Assembly: GCF_031764535.1 (NCBI RefSeq)
Contig: NZ_CP134499.1
Span: forward strand, 1,488,001 to 1,552,000
Direction of reading: 5' to 3'
Origin: Pseudomonas sp. SG20056
GTDB lineage: Bacteria > Pseudomonadota > Gammaproteobacteria > Pseudomonadales > Pseudomonadaceae
DNA length: 64,000 nt
Shown piece by piece: positions 45,597 through 54,840 of the stretch. Every line of letters begins with the position of its first letter. Position 1 is the stretch's first letter. The translations under genes were made by a program, and so were the position numbers. The notes below the pieces were generated by a model. The model was not told the DNA's origin. It was given only the letters and a program-made list of their open reading frames with translations, and made no database searches.

Positions 45597-46336
45597 TGGA
45601 TGTACTGAGCCTTATCGGGGTCATCCTGGCCTTTGTCGCTATCCTCGGCGGCAACTACCTTGAAGGTGGCCATGCTGCGGCTCTGCTCAATGGGCCTGCT
45701 GCGCTGATCGTGATTGGCGGCACCCTGGGCGCGGCGTTTTTGCAGGCGCCGATGAATGTGTTCAAGCGCGCTCTGGCCATCATCAGCTGGATCTTCTTTC
45801 CCCCGCGTGTGGATCTTGCCGGCGGCATCAACCGGGTGGTTGGCTGGAGCATGACCGCGCGCAAGGAAGGCTTGCTTGGTCTGGAAGCGGTGGCGGATGT
45901 CGAAGCCGACCCATACGCCCGCAAAGGTTTGCAGCTGTTGGTTGATGGTGCGGAGCCTGAGGCCATTCGCAGCATTCTTGAAGTTGATCTGTACACCCAG
46001 GAAGGCCGGGATATTCAGGCTGCCAAGGTGTTTGAAAGCATGGGCGGCTACGCGCCGACCATTGGCATTATCGGTGCCGTGATGGGCTTGATTCACGTGA
46101 TGGGTAACCTGGCGGATCCGAGCAAGCTGGGTGCCGGGATTGCCGTAGCCTTTGTCGCCACCATCTACGGCGTGGGTTTTGCCAACCTCCTGCTGCTGCC
46201 CATAGGTAACAAACTCAAGGCCATTGCCCAGCGTCAATCGCGTTATCGCGAGATGCTGCTCGAGGGCATTCTGTCGATCGCCGAGGGTGAGAATCCGCGC
46301 TCCATCGAATTGAAGCTGCAAGGCTTTATGGATTGA
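45596..46336 (+). CDS. motC: Flagellar stator protein MotC (MotA family)
   Basis: A 246-residue MotA/TolQ-type proton-channel subunit. GGTLGAAFLQAPMNVFKRAL near the N-terminus and the GYAPTIGIIGAVMGLIHVM membrane segment are typical. With MotD it is the second stator set of Pseudomonas, important for swarming in P. aeruginosa. Placed between cheB and motD, the standard location of motCD. Confidence 0.95.
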   Translation: MDVLSLIGVILAFVAILGGNYLEGGHAAALLNGPAALIVIGGTLGAAFLQAPMNVFKRALAIISWIFFPPRVDLAGGINRVVGWSMTARKEGLLGLEAVADVEADPYARKGLQLLVDGAEPEAIRSILEVDLYTQEGRDIQAAKVFESMGGYAPTIGIIGAVMGLIHVMGNLADPSKLGAGIAVAFVATIYGVGFANLLLLPIGNKLKAIAQRQSRYREMLLEGILSIAEGENPRSIELKLQGFMD

Positions 46337-46348
46337 TGGGAACAGCAT

Positions 46349-47218
46349 ATGGCCCGCAGGCGTCATCAAGAAGAACATGAAAACCACGAACGTTGGCTGG
46401 TCTCCTATGCCGACTTCATCACCTTGCTGTTCGCGTTCTTTGTGGTCATGTATTCGATTTCCTCAATCAATGAAGGCAAGTACAAGATTCTTTCAGACAG
46501 CCTTACAGGGGTGTTCAATCAGCCTGATCGGGCGATCAAGCCGATTCCGGTAGGTGAAGAGCGGCCACGCACCACTGAGCCTGATCGTTCGCTGGTGGAT
46601 GAGGAAAGCGCGCAGTCATCCGCTGATGACCTGCAGAGCATTGCCAGCAGCGTGCGTGAGGCATTCGGCGACTTGATTCAGTCCGAGCAGCTCAAGGTCA
46701 GTGGCAATGAGTTGTGGATTGAGATTGAACTCAGCTCCAGCCTGCTGTTTACCAGCGGCGATGCCATACCCAACAATGCGGCATTCGACATTATCGAGAA
46801 GGTAGCCAAAATTCTGGCGCCTTACGAAAACCCGATTCACGTGGAAGGCTTTACCGACAACCTGCCGATTCAGACGGCTCAGTTCCCGACCAACTGGGAA
46901 CTGTCTACCGCGCGGGCTGCCAGTATCGTGCGTATGCTGACTATGGATGGGGTCAACCCCAGTCGGTTGGCGGCAGTCGGTTATGGTGAGTTCCAGCCCG
47001 TCGCGGATAACACCACGGCCGAGGGACGTGGGCGTAATCGCAGGGTCGTGTTGGTAATCTCGCGCAATCTAGATGTGCGTCGCAGTGTGAGTGGTGTCGG
47101 CAGCGCTAATGCCAAACCTGATGCGGCCTTGCAACGGGCTGGCACGCAACCTGCACCAGCTCCGGCAGCGCCGGCCCCGCAAGCGGGTGCCGTCAATCCC
47201 CCGTCGCCGGCCCCATAA
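46349..47218 (+). CDS. motD: Flagellar stator protein MotD (MotB family)
   Basis: A 289-residue protein. One N-terminal membrane segment has the proton-binding aspartate in WLVSYADFITLLFAFFVVMY. An OmpA-like peptidoglycan-binding domain follows (VEGFTDNLPIQ, NWELSTARAASIVRML, GRNRRVVLVI). The C-terminal tail (about 255-289) is Ala/Pro-rich. Partner of MotC. Confidence 0.95.
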   Translation: MARRRHQEEHENHERWLVSYADFITLLFAFFVVMYSISSINEGKYKILSDSLTGVFNQPDRAIKPIPVGEERPRTTEPDRSLVDEESAQSSADDLQSIASSVREAFGDLIQSEQLKVSGNELWIEIELSSSLLFTSGDAIPNNAAFDIIEKVAKILAPYENPIHVEGFTDNLPIQTAQFPTNWELSTARAASIVRMLTMDGVNPSRLAAVGYGEFQPVADNTTAEGRGRNRRVVLVISRNLDVRRSVSGVGSANAKPDAALQRAGTQPAPAPAAPAPQAGAVNPPSPAP

Positions 47219-47269
47219 GGGTGGCCCCGTTCTCGGTCAGGCTGCAGCTGCACCGGGAGGATGATAACG

Positions 47270-48058
47270 ATGAGAGTCTGGGCAGTAGCCAATCAAAAAG
47301 GTGGAGTCGGCAAGACCACCACATCAATCGCTCTGGCAGGTCTGTTGGCCGATGCCGGCAAGCGTGTGGTGATTGTCGATCTCGATCCCCATGGGTCGAT
47401 GACCAGCTATTTCGGGCATGACCCGGATAGCCTGGAACACAGCAGCTTTGACCTGTTTCAGCATAAGGGCAGTGTGCCTCGCGGTTTGCCGCAGCAATTG
47501 CTGTTGCCCACCAGTGATGAGCGGATATCTCTGCTGCCCTCGAGTACTGCGCTGGCCACGCTTGAGCGCCAGTCGCCAGGGCAGAGTGGCCTGGGCCTGG
47601 TGATTGCCAAGAGCCTGGCGCAGCTCTGGCAGGACTTCGACCATGCGGTGATCGACAGTCCGCCCTTGCTCGGTGTATTGATGGTCAACGCACTGGCCGC
47701 TAGCCAGCAGCTGGTGATTCCAGTGCAGACCGAGTTCCTCGCTGTCAAAGGCCTGGAGCGGATGGTCAACACCCTGGCAATGATCAATCGTTCGCGCCAG
47801 CAGGCGTTGCCGTACACCATCGTGCCGACCCTGTTTGATCGGCGTACCCAGGCTTCCATGGGTACATTGCGGGTGTTGCGCAACACTTACCCTGAGCATC
47901 TATGGCCGGCGTACATTCCGGTGGATACGCGCTTGCGTGACGCCAGCCGGGCTGGGGTTACACCGTCAACGTTCGACAACAATAGCCGTGGTGTCATCGC
48001 CTACCGTGCCTTGCTCAAGCACCTGTTATCGCAGCAGATTGCCGCACAGGTCGCCTGA
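47270..48058 (+). CDS. parC: ParA-like ATPase for polar chemotaxis arrays (ParC-like)
   Basis: A 262-residue ParA-family ATPase. The deviant Walker A KGGVGKT is at residues 10-16, with DLDPHGSM and DSPPLLGVL. Located in the chemotaxis operon next to a CheW-like protein with an N-terminal extension, it matches ParC of Vibrio and Pseudomonas, which places chemotaxis clusters at the pole; not chromosome ParA or topoisomerase IV ParC. ATG 47270 has GGGAGG 9 bases upstream; ATG 47261 abuts it. Confidence 0.88.
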   Translation: MRVWAVANQKGGVGKTTTSIALAGLLADAGKRVVIVDLDPHGSMTSYFGHDPDSLEHSSFDLFQHKGSVPRGLPQQLLLPTSDERISLLPSSTALATLERQSPGQSGLGLVIAKSLAQLWQDFDHAVIDSPPLLGVLMVNALAASQQLVIPVQTEFLAVKGLERMVNTLAMINRSRQQALPYTIVPTLFDRRTQASMGTLRVLRNTYPEHLWPAYIPVDTRLRDASRAGVTPSTFDNNSRGVIAYRALLKHLLSQQIAAQVA

Positions 48059-48145
48059 GATGAACGGCTATGCTGAAGATATAGGCTCAAGTCTGTCGCT
48101 AGAGCGGCCGATAGTCTGTACAGATCGTTATTGTGGGTTGTGTTC

Positions 48146-49006
48146 ATGAGTCGTCCCCTTGCCACCGCTACACGTCCGCAACTGGCCTTGCAGTCCTACC
48201 TGGACGGCTTGCTGCAGGATGCTGCGAACGAGCTGGCCGATAGTCTTGAGGCGGATGACTTCAGCGTCGACAGCATCAGCTTGGATGAGTTTGAGGCCGC
48301 TGTGCTGGAAGAGCAGGTGCGTGATGCGCGCATCATTCAGCAGGTCCCTGTCGCCAAACCGGTGATTGAGCTGGCGCCACGCCCGCTGGTGTTGCCGACC
48401 ATTGAAATGCCTTTGCCTGTGGTTGAGACGCCAGAACCGGTGCCAGTCGTAGTGGCTGAAAACCCGGTGAGTGAAGCTGCGCAGGTCGTACCTGATGCTT
48501 TGGTGCTACCTGAGCAGGTGCAGCAAGGGCGGCCCGAGTGGGCCGAAGGGCCATTCGAATGCCTGCTCTTTGATGTGGCCGGGTTGACCTTGGCGGTTCC
48601 TCTGGTATGCCTGGGCTCGATCTACCCTCTGCAAGGCCAGGAGCTCACACCATTATTTGGCCAGCCAGACTGGTTTCTCGGCATACTGCCGTGCCAGGCC
48701 GGCAATCTGAAGGTGCTGGACACCGCGCGCTGGGTGATGCCGGATCGTTACCGCGATGACTTTCGCGAAGGTCTGCAGTATGTAATTTCTGTTGAGGGCT
48801 ATGAGTGGGGGCTGGCAGTGCATCAGGTCAGTCGCTCGATTCGTCTTGATCCCAACGAGGTCAAATGGCGTAGTCAGCGCACTCAGCGTCCTTGGCTGGC
48901 GGGTACGGTTATCGAACATATGTGCGCTTTGCTGGATATCGCATCTCTGGCTGAGCTGATCGCCAGTGGTGCGGCCAAACGCATGGCGGCCAACCGGGTT
49001 CACTGA
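48146..49006 (+). CDS. parP: CheW-domain protein with N-terminal extension (ParP-like)
   Basis: A 286-residue protein. The first 130 residues are Pro/Glu/Val-rich with predicted disorder. A CheW-like domain follows (about 138-275; FECLLFDVAGLTLAVPLVCL). Following the ParA-like gene, this matches ParP, which binds both ParC and CheA and keeps arrays at the pole. Start at ATG 48146. Confidence 0.85.
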   Translation: MSRPLATATRPQLALQSYLDGLLQDAANELADSLEADDFSVDSISLDEFEAAVLEEQVRDARIIQQVPVAKPVIELAPRPLVLPTIEMPLPVVETPEPVPVVVAENPVSEAAQVVPDALVLPEQVQQGRPEWAEGPFECLLFDVAGLTLAVPLVCLGSIYPLQGQELTPLFGQPDWFLGILPCQAGNLKVLDTARWVMPDRYRDDFREGLQYVISVEGYEWGLAVHQVSRSIRLDPNEVKWRSQRTQRPWLAGTVIEHMCALLDIASLAELIASGAAKRMAANRVH

Positions 49007-49111
49007 ATAACGCCAGGCTGTGCGATGTGTGCAGCTTTGCATCTATAGTAATGACAGCGGGGTATACACCCGCGATTGCCGCCGCGAGCGGTTCATGACG
49101 AGGCTAGGGAC

Positions 49112-49591
49112 ATGAAGAAAAGTTCTGCACAAGGCGCTGAAGATCCGATCCTGCAGTGGGTAACGTTCCGTCTGGACAACGAAACCTATGGCATCAACGT
49201 GATGCAGGTTCAGGAAGTCCTGCGCTATACCGAGATTGCTCCGGTACCGGGGGCTCCGAGCTATGTGCTGGGCATCATCAACCTGCGCGGTAATGTGGTC
49301 ACCGTGATCGACACCCGTCAGCGTTTCGGCCTCGATTCAAGTGAAGTCACGGATAACACCCGTATCGTGATCATTGAGGCGGACAAGCAGGTGATCGGGA
49401 TTCTGGTCGATAGCGTGGCCGAGGTGGTTTACCTGCGCCAATCCGAAGTGGAAACCGCGCCTAACGTCGGTAACGATGAGTCTGCCAAGTTTATTCAGGG
49501 CGTGTGCAACAAGAACGGCGAGCTGCTGATTCTGGTTGAACTGGACAAGATGATGAGCGAAGAAGAGTGGTCCGAGCTGGAGAGCATCTAG
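49112..49591 (+). CDS. cheW: Chemotaxis coupling protein CheW
   Basis: A 159-residue CheW: WVTFRLDNETYGINVMQVQEVL, GVVN-type loop as SYVLGIINLRGNVVTVIDTR (split), and VDSVAEVV. It bridges CheA and chemoreceptors. ATG 49112 follows AGGGA. The 105-base gap before it could hold its own promoter, but I could not make out a convincing one. Confidence 0.97.
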   Translation: MKKSSAQGAEDPILQWVTFRLDNETYGINVMQVQEVLRYTEIAPVPGAPSYVLGIINLRGNVVTVIDTRQRFGLDSSEVTDNTRIVIIEADKQVIGILVDSVAEVVYLRQSEVETAPNVGNDESAKFIQGVCNKNGELLILVELDKMMSEEEWSELESI

Positions 49592-49594
49592 GCC

Positions 49595-49999
49595 ATGTTC
49601 GACGCGCTGCTGATCGCGCTGGCCCTGGTCTGTCTGGGGCTGGTAGGCGCATGCATCTGGCTGACCCGGCAGTTGCGTGATGCCATCAAGCTGCAAGGCG
49701 AGCGTGATGCGGTGCGTGATCGGCGGCTCAAAGAGCTCAGTCGGCGTCTGGATGCCTACCTGACGGGCAGTGTGCAGATGGGCGAGGAGTTGCATGAGTT
49801 GCGCAGAGTTGTCGCGCCGTTACCGGACAAGCTCAATCAGATCGAGCAGCGTGACCCCAGCAGTCTGTCGTTTACCCAGGCTGCGCGGCTGGCGGGCATG
49901 GGTGCCAGCGTGGATGACCTGACCCAGTCTTGCGGCTTGAGCAAGGCCGAGGCCGAGTTGGTCAGCAAGATGCAGCAAGCCAAATTGCAGCGTTCCTGA
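49595..49999 (+). CDS. fipA: DUF2802 polar flagellation factor (FipA-like)
   Basis: A 134-residue protein with one N-terminal membrane segment (about 3-23), a charged coiled-coil stretch (residues 27-75) and a C-terminal DUF2802 domain (FTQAARLAGMGASVDDL, CGLSKAEAELV). DUF2802 proteins named FipA bind FlhF and help recruit it to the pole in Vibrio, Shewanella and P. putida. Starts 3 bases after cheW. Confidence 0.82.
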   Translation: MFDALLIALALVCLGLVGACIWLTRQLRDAIKLQGERDAVRDRRLKELSRRLDAYLTGSVQMGEELHELRRVVAPLPDKLNQIEQRDPSSLSFTQAARLAGMGASVDDLTQSCGLSKAEAELVSKMQQAKLQRS

Positions 50000-50021
50000 C
50001 TCTTCCAGGCATCAACAGGAC

Positions 50022-50348
50022 TTAACGTGTTGGCCCTTCCAACAGGCGCAGCGGTGGTGTGATATCGCTATCACGCTCACTTCCGGCTGGCGCTTTACCC
50101 TTCAGATACCAAGCAAAGGCGATGATTTCCGCGATGCAGCGATACAGCTGTTCGGGGATCGCATCACCCAGTTCCAATCGCGCTAACAGGCGCACAAGTT
50201 CGGCATTCTCGTAGATCGGCACTTCATATTCGCGGGCAATGGCCAGGATGGCTTCGGCTAGTTCGTCATCACCTTTGGCGCTGAGCACCGGCGCATTCTG
50301 GCCGTCGTAGGTCAAGGCGATAGCCTGGCGTGGCGCGGTCTTCTTCAT
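50022..50348 (-). CDS. Free-standing FlhB C-terminal-domain paralogue
   Basis: A 108-residue protein that aligns by eye with the part of FlhB after its self-cleavage site: RQAIALTYDGQNAPVLSAKG here against THFAVALKYDPAKGSAPVLL in FlhB, then the EVPIYENAELVRLLARLELGDAIP segment (split) and LYRCIAEIIAFAWYL. It lacks membrane segments and the NPTH motif itself. Such FlhB-like fragments can substitute for the cleaved domain in some bacteria. The start overlaps the stop of the FliK-like gene by 4 bases. Confidence 0.85.
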   Translation of the reverse strand: MKKTAPRQAIALTYDGQNAPVLSAKGDDELAEAILAIAREYEVPIYENAELVRLLARLELGDAIPEQLYRCIAEIIAFAWYLKGKAPAGSERDSDITPPLRLLEGPTR

Positions 50349-51883
50349 GCGGTTTCATCCACCCAGCGTTGTTCCAGGGTGGTGCGTGGGCCGCGTGGCG
50401 GTGTGCCCTGGCTACAGGCCAGCTCGCCAACCTGCACGCCGGAGGCGTTCAGGCGCTGGCGCAGGTTGTCCAGCTCTGCATCAATCAGGCTGACAGTGCT
50501 GCTGCGTTCGGCCCAGAGTTGGCTGGAAAGGCGGCCGTGGGCCAGTTGCGCCTTAACCTGTAAAGGCCCCAATGGGTCGAGGTCGAATGCCAGCTCGACC
50601 TTCCACAGGGTTTCCTTTTTCTCCGGCTTGCCTTGCGGGTTGCTTTCATCGCGCTGGATTTTTACCTGCAACGGCACCAGCTCCTGCTGGTTGCGCATGG
50701 GCAGTTCCAGTTGCCAGGTGGTGAGCAGGTTGCCGTCTGGGCCGACCTGGCTCTGTGCCAGGCTTGAGAGTTGGTGGGTCTGCAAGCGTGAAATGGCGGC
50801 GGCGGCAAGTTTCAGCAGGGCTTCCAGATCGGCTTCACCGTCCATGGCCTGGAGCAGGCGCGAGGGCAGGGGAAAGCTCAGTGCCTGTTGACGGTTACTG
50901 GCTTTGCCCAGGCTACCCAGTAGATCGCGAGCCAATGCCGGCATTGCCTGTGCCAGGCTGGCATTGGCTGCGGTCAGCGGAGTGCCCGCAGGCAGATTGG
51001 GTAGCAGTTGGGTAATCAGGCGCAGCAGGTTGGCCTTGAGGTCGGTCGGCAGTGCCTGACCCTGACCGCCCAGCAGTTTGCTTTCCAGCAGGATGCCACT
51101 GTTCTCCAGGGCCGCCGCCAGGCCCTTGGCGGTACTCAGCTGGGCGGCGTCGGGCAGGGCACCGAAAAGTTTGTCGATGCTGGTGCGCAGCCCCTCACTC
51201 ATCTCGGCATTGCCGCGCAGCCCTTGCAGGGCACCAAAAAGGCCTTCAAGGGAGCCCTGGCGATTGCTTTGGCTGCCCAGTTGCTGGCTCAGTGCGAGCT
51301 GATCAAGGCGCCCGCTCAGCGGCAGAAAATTCAACGCCTGGCTGCCTTGGACCTGAGCGCTGAGCAGGCTGCCGAGGGGCAGGGCCAGTGGGGTTTCCAG
51401 CGACAGCTTGCTGCCAGCCAGCGGTGTGTTGAGCAGGCTGACCAGCACCTTGTAGATCACCTGCTGCGAGCGCCCTTGCAACAGTTGCTCGCGGGCCACC
51501 ACCTTGCCCTGCAGCAGGGTGCCAACCGGCAACTGATCAAGGTCCAGGCTGGTCAGGGGCTTGTCACCGCCCATCAGTACGGACAGCGCCAGGCGGGTTT
51601 CTGACAGGGCGGTTACTGCTAAGGATGTGCCCTGGGCAATTGGGCGCGGGCTAGTGGCTTCCAGGGTGGTCTGGCTTCCGTTGTTGAGGGTCAGCTTGAG
51701 CAGCATCTGAAAGCTTTGCGCCACTTCCTTGAGGGCGATGACTTCGGCCTTGGCAGTTTCACCGCTGGCCAGCAAGCCTTGCATGGGCTGTAACAGTTTC
51801 ACTGCCAGATCCGCCGCGACAGCGCTGGGGCGGCTGCTGGGGGGAGTTGGCGCAATAGGCCGCGGGCTGCTGATTTCGCTCAT
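50345..51883 (-). CDS. Second FliK-like hook-length control domain protein
   Basis: A 512-residue protein. The N-terminal part contains Leu/Ala/Gln-rich sequence with repeated short hydrophobic blocks. The C-terminal region (about 400-500) has the Flg_hook pattern VELAFDLDPLGPLQVKAQL and LRQRLNASGVQVGEL. ATG 51883 (MSEISSPRPIAP) is chosen; longer open sequence to 52315 is antisense to ccmA. Together with the FlhB-like fragment it forms a miniature copy of the FliK-FlhB switch pair. Confidence 0.82.
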   Translation of the reverse strand: MSEISSPRPIAPTPPSSRPSAVAADLAVKLLQPMQGLLASGETAKAEVIALKEVAQSFQMLLKLTLNNGSQTTLEATSPRPIAQGTSLAVTALSETRLALSVLMGGDKPLTSLDLDQLPVGTLLQGKVVAREQLLQGRSQQVIYKVLVSLLNTPLAGSKLSLETPLALPLGSLLSAQVQGSQALNFLPLSGRLDQLALSQQLGSQSNRQGSLEGLFGALQGLRGNAEMSEGLRTSIDKLFGALPDAAQLSTAKGLAAALENSGILLESKLLGGQGQALPTDLKANLLRLITQLLPNLPAGTPLTAANASLAQAMPALARDLLGSLGKASNRQQALSFPLPSRLLQAMDGEADLEALLKLAAAAISRLQTHQLSSLAQSQVGPDGNLLTTWQLELPMRNQQELVPLQVKIQRDESNPQGKPEKKETLWKVELAFDLDPLGPLQVKAQLAHGRLSSQLWAERSSTVSLIDAELDNLRQRLNASGVQVGELACSQGTPPRGPRTTLEQRWVDETA

Positions 51884-52046
51884 TGGCGGGTTACACCCTG
51901 TCGAAAATGCCCGCTGCGGGAGGCGCAGCTGGGCATGTATAATCGCGCCCCGTCTGGTTCGGCTGCGCATTCCACGTGCGTCAGTATAGCGGCCAAGACG
52001 CTGCCGACTTGAACAGCTTTTGCCATCCATCTTAGGTACCGATGCC

Positions 52047-52682
52047 TTGACCAGTCCTCTTCTAGAAGCCGTGGCGCTCGCCTGTGAGCGAGACTGGCGC
52101 ATGCTCTTCGAGCGTCTGGAGCTGCGTCTGGTTCCCGGTGAGATGCTGCAGGTGGCAGGCCCCAATGGCAGCGGCAAGACCAGCCTGCTGCGATTGCTGG
52201 CTGGGTTGATGCAACCAACTGCTGGTGAGATTCGTCTGAATGGTCGCCCGCTGGCGGCGCAGCGGGCAGAGCTGGCGCGCAACCTGTTGTGGATCGGCCA
52301 TGCCGCCGGCATCAAGGGCTTGCTTACCGCCGAAGAAAACCTGACCTGGCTTTGCGCCCTGCATCAGCCGGCCGAACGTGAGGCCATCTGGCAAGCGCTG
52401 GCGGCAGTGGGGTTGCGCGGCTTTGAAGATGTGCCGTGCCACACCTTGTCTGCTGGGCAGCAGCGCCGTGTGGCGCTGGCCCGACTGTACCTGCCAGGGC
52501 CGTCACTCTGGGTGCTGGATGAGCCGTTTACTGCGCTGGACAAGGCAGCTGTAGCCCAGTTGGAGAACCATCTGGCTGCACACTGTCAGCAGGGTGGTCT
52601 GGTGGTGTTGACCACGCACCATGAATTGACGGTCAAGCCGGCCGGTTACCGCGAGCTTGATCTGGGGCAACGCACGTCATGA
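52047..52682 (+). CDS. ccmA: Haem exporter ATP-binding protein CcmA
   Basis: A 211-residue ABC ATPase: Walker [10 protein letters not shown], signature [14 protein letters not shown], Walker [11 protein letters not shown]. With CcmB, C and D it releases holo-CcmE from CcmC. The start is TTG at 52047 ([11 protein letters not shown]), matching Pseudomonas relatives; no ATG is suitably placed. First gene of ccmABCDEFGHI, all on the + strand with overlapping ends. Confidence 0.96.
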   Translation: MTSPLLEAVALACERDWRMLFERLELRLVPGEMLQVAGPNGSGKTSLLRLLAGLMQPTAGEIRLNGRPLAAQRAELARNLLWIGHAAGIKGLLTAEENLTWLCALHQPAEREAIWQALAAVGLRGFEDVPCHTLSAGQQRRVALARLYLPGPSLWVLDEPFTALDKAAVAQLENHLAAHCQQGGLVVLTTHHELTVKPAGYRELDLGQRTS

Positions 52683-53350
52683 GCAATGTTTTTACCCTGC
52701 TGCTGGCCCGTGAAGCGCGCCTGTTATTCCGTCGCCCGGCCGAGCTGGCCAACCCGCTGGTGTTCTTTGCCATTGTGATTGCATTGTTCCCGCTGGCGGT
52801 GGGGCCGCAGACGCAGTTGTTACAAAGCCTTTCGCCTGGGCTGGTATGGGTAGCGGCGCTATTGGCCGTATTGCTCTCGCTGGACGGGCTTTTTCGCAGT
52901 GATTTCGAGGACGGCTCGCTGGAGCAGTGGGTCCTTTCGCCGCACCCCCTGGCTCTTCTGGTTCTGGCCAAGGTGCTGGCACACTGGCTGTTCTCGGGCC
53001 TGGCGCTGGTGCTGTTGGCGCCGCTGCTGGCGTTGATGCTCGGTTTGCCGGGGCGCTGCCTGCCGGTGCTGCTGATCTCGCTGTTGCTCGGCACCCCGGT
53101 GCTGAGCCTGCTCGGTGCCGTCGGTGCGGCCCTGACCGTGGGTCTCAAACGTGGCGGTCTGTTGCTCGCGTTGCTGATTTTGCCGTTGTATATCCCGGTG
53201 CTGATTCTCGGCAGCGGTGCGTTACAAGCCAGCCTGCAAGGATTGCCGGCGGTCGGCCACCTGTTGTGGTTGGCCAGCCTCACCGCATTGGCGGTGACCT
53301 TGACACCTTTTGCCATCGCCGCTGGTCTGACGATCAGTGTCGCTGAGTAG
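52679..53350 (+). CDS. ccmB: Haem exporter membrane protein CcmB
   Basis: A 223-residue protein with six predicted membrane segments. LARDGLFR-type region reads [20 protein letters not shown], and the family phrase [19 protein letters not shown] is modified to [23 protein letters not shown] overlaps the ccmA stop. Confidence 0.96.
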   Translation: MSNVFTLLLAREARLLFRRPAELANPLVFFAIVIALFPLAVGPQTQLLQSLSPGLVWVAALLAVLLSLDGLFRSDFEDGSLEQWVLSPHPLALLVLAKVLAHWLFSGLALVLLAPLLALMLGLPGRCLPVLLISLLLGTPVLSLLGAVGAALTVGLKRGGLLLALLILPLYIPVLILGSGALQASLQGLPAVGHLLWLASLTALAVTLTPFAIAAGLTISVAE

Positions 53351-53414
53351 ACAATAAGCCTGAATGGCCGGTTGATCCGGGTGCCTGCCTGCGCCCTGAT
53401 CAGCCCTAGCACTG

Positions 53415-54182
53415 ATGAGTAACCTGATGAACTGGACGTGGTTTCACAAGCTCGGCTCGCCCAAGTGGTTTTATGAAATCAGCAGCCGCTGGCTGCCCTG
53501 GTTGGCACTGGCCGCTGCCGTGCTGCTGGTGGTCGGTTTGGTCTGGGGGCTGGCCTTTGCGCCGCCGGATTACCAGCAGGGCAACAGCTTTCGCATCATT
53601 TACATCCATGTGCCAGCGGCATTTCTCGCCCAGTCGATCTACGTGATGCTGGCGGTGGCCGGCATTGTCGGCCTGGTGTGGAAGATGAAACTGGCCGATG
53701 TCGCCCTGCAGCAGGCTGCGCCCATTGGCGCCTGGATGACCGTGATTGCCCTGATAACGGGCGCTATCTGGGGCAAGCCGACCTGGGGCACCTACTGGGT
53801 GTGGGATGCCCGCCTGACCTCGATGCTGATTCTGCTGTTCCTGTATTTCGGTGTAATCGCCCTCGGCAATGCCATCACCAACCGTGACAGCGCGGCAAAG
53901 GCCTGCGCGGTGCTGGCGATTGTTGGCGTGGTGAATATCCCGATCATCAAATATTCGGTGGAGTGGTGGAACACCCTGCACCAGCCCGCCACCTTCAGCG
54001 TGGTGGCCAAGCCGGCCATGCCGTTCGAGATGTGGATGCCGCTGCTGATCATGGTGCTGGGCTTCTACTGCTTCTTTGGCGCCGTACTGCTGCTGCGCAT
54101 GCGCCTGGAAGTGCTCAAACGTGAGGCCCGCAGCAGTTGGGTCAAGGCCGTCGTCAAGGCACAGGTGGAGAAGGGCCTATGA
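53415..54182 (+). CDS. ccmC: Haem delivery protein CcmC
   Basis: A 255-residue protein with six membrane segments and the tryptophan-rich WWD haem-binding region in [20 protein letters not shown] (split periplasmic loop). Conserved histidines flank it (YIHVPAAF, and the Trp-Trp-Asn-Thr-Leu-His segment near residue 185). It attaches haem to CcmE. Lies 64 bases after ccmB. Confidence 0.97.
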   Translation: MSNLMNWTWFHKLGSPKWFYEISSRWLPWLALAAAVLLVVGLVWGLAFAPPDYQQGNSFRIIYIHVPAAFLAQSIYVMLAVAGIVGLVWKMKLADVALQQAAPIGAWMTVIALITGAIWGKPTWGTYWVWDARLTSMLILLFLYFGVIALGNAITNRDSAAKACAVLAIVGVVNIPIIKYSVEWWNTLHQPATFSVVAKPAMPFEMWMPLLIMVLGFYCFFGAVLLLRMRLEVLKREARSSWVKAVVKAQVEKGL

Positions 54183-54355
54183 GTTTTGCCAGTTTTAGCG
54201 AGTTTCTCGCCATGGGCACCCACGGGCCTTATGTCTGGTCCTGTTATGCCATCAGCCTGGCTGTGCTGGGGCTGAATGTGGCGCTGCCAATCCTGGCGCG
54301 TCGCCGTTATCTGCAAGACGAGGCGCGTCGTTTGCGCCGGGAGGAGTTGAAGTGA
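54179..54355 (+). CDS. ccmD: Haem exporter small subunit CcmD
   Basis: A 58-residue single-span protein. [19 protein letters not shown] is the CcmD N-terminal signature; a basic cytoplasmic tail ([18 protein letters not shown]) follows the membrane segment. Overlaps ccmC and ccmE by 4 bases each. Longer start at 54137 lies within ccmC and is not used. Confidence 0.95.
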   Translation: MSFASFSEFLAMGTHGPYVWSCYAISLAVLGLNVALPILARRRYLQDEARRLRREELK

Positions 54356-54840
54356 ACCCCGTGCGTAAAAAACGCCTGTATATCGTCCTGGCCATCATTG
54401 CCGGTGTCGGTATTGCTGTGGCCCTGGCCCTCAGTGCCTTGCAGCAAAACATCAACCTGTTCTACACCCCGACCCAGATCGCCAACGGCGAAGCCCCGCA
54501 GGACACCCGCATCCGTGCCGGCGGCCTGGTTGAGGAGGGCTCGGTGAAGCGCTCCAGCGACTCACTGGACACCGACTTTGTCGTCACTGACGGCGCCAAG
54601 AGCGTGACCATCCGCTACAGCGGCATCCTTCCGGACCTGTTTCGTGAAGGGCAGGGCATCGTCGCCATGGGCAAGCTCGACGCCAATGGCGTGTTGATTG
54701 CCGATGAAGTGTTGGCCAAACACGATGAAAACTACATGCCGCCGGAAGTTATGCAGGCTCTGGAGCAGAGCGGCATGAAACAGCAGCACGACGCGGCCAA
54801 AGCGGCCAAGCAGGCGTCCCCAGCGGAGTACGCGCAATGA
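54352..54840 (+). CDS. ccmE: Haem chaperone CcmE
   Basis: A 162-residue membrane-anchored OB-fold protein. The haem-binding motif is in [13 protein letters not shown] (His124 binds haem covalently, Tyr128 is the axial ligand). One N-terminal membrane segment (about 10-30). Start is GTG at 54352, overlapping ccmD. Confidence 0.97.
   Translation: MNPVRKKRLYIVLAIIAGVGIAVALALSALQQNINLFYTPTQIANGEAPQDTRIRAGGLVEEGSVKRSSDSLDTDFVVTDGAKSVTIRYSGILPDLFREGQGIVAMGKLDANGVLIADEVLAKHDENYMPPEVMQALEQSGMKQQHDAAKAAKQASPAEYAQ

Noticed and set aside
51884..52315. N-terminal extension of the second FliK-like protein up to 52315
   Set aside because: The extension is antisense to ccmA and its promoter region and is Arg/Ser-rich with no similarity to FliK; ATG 51883 begins plausible protein sequence.
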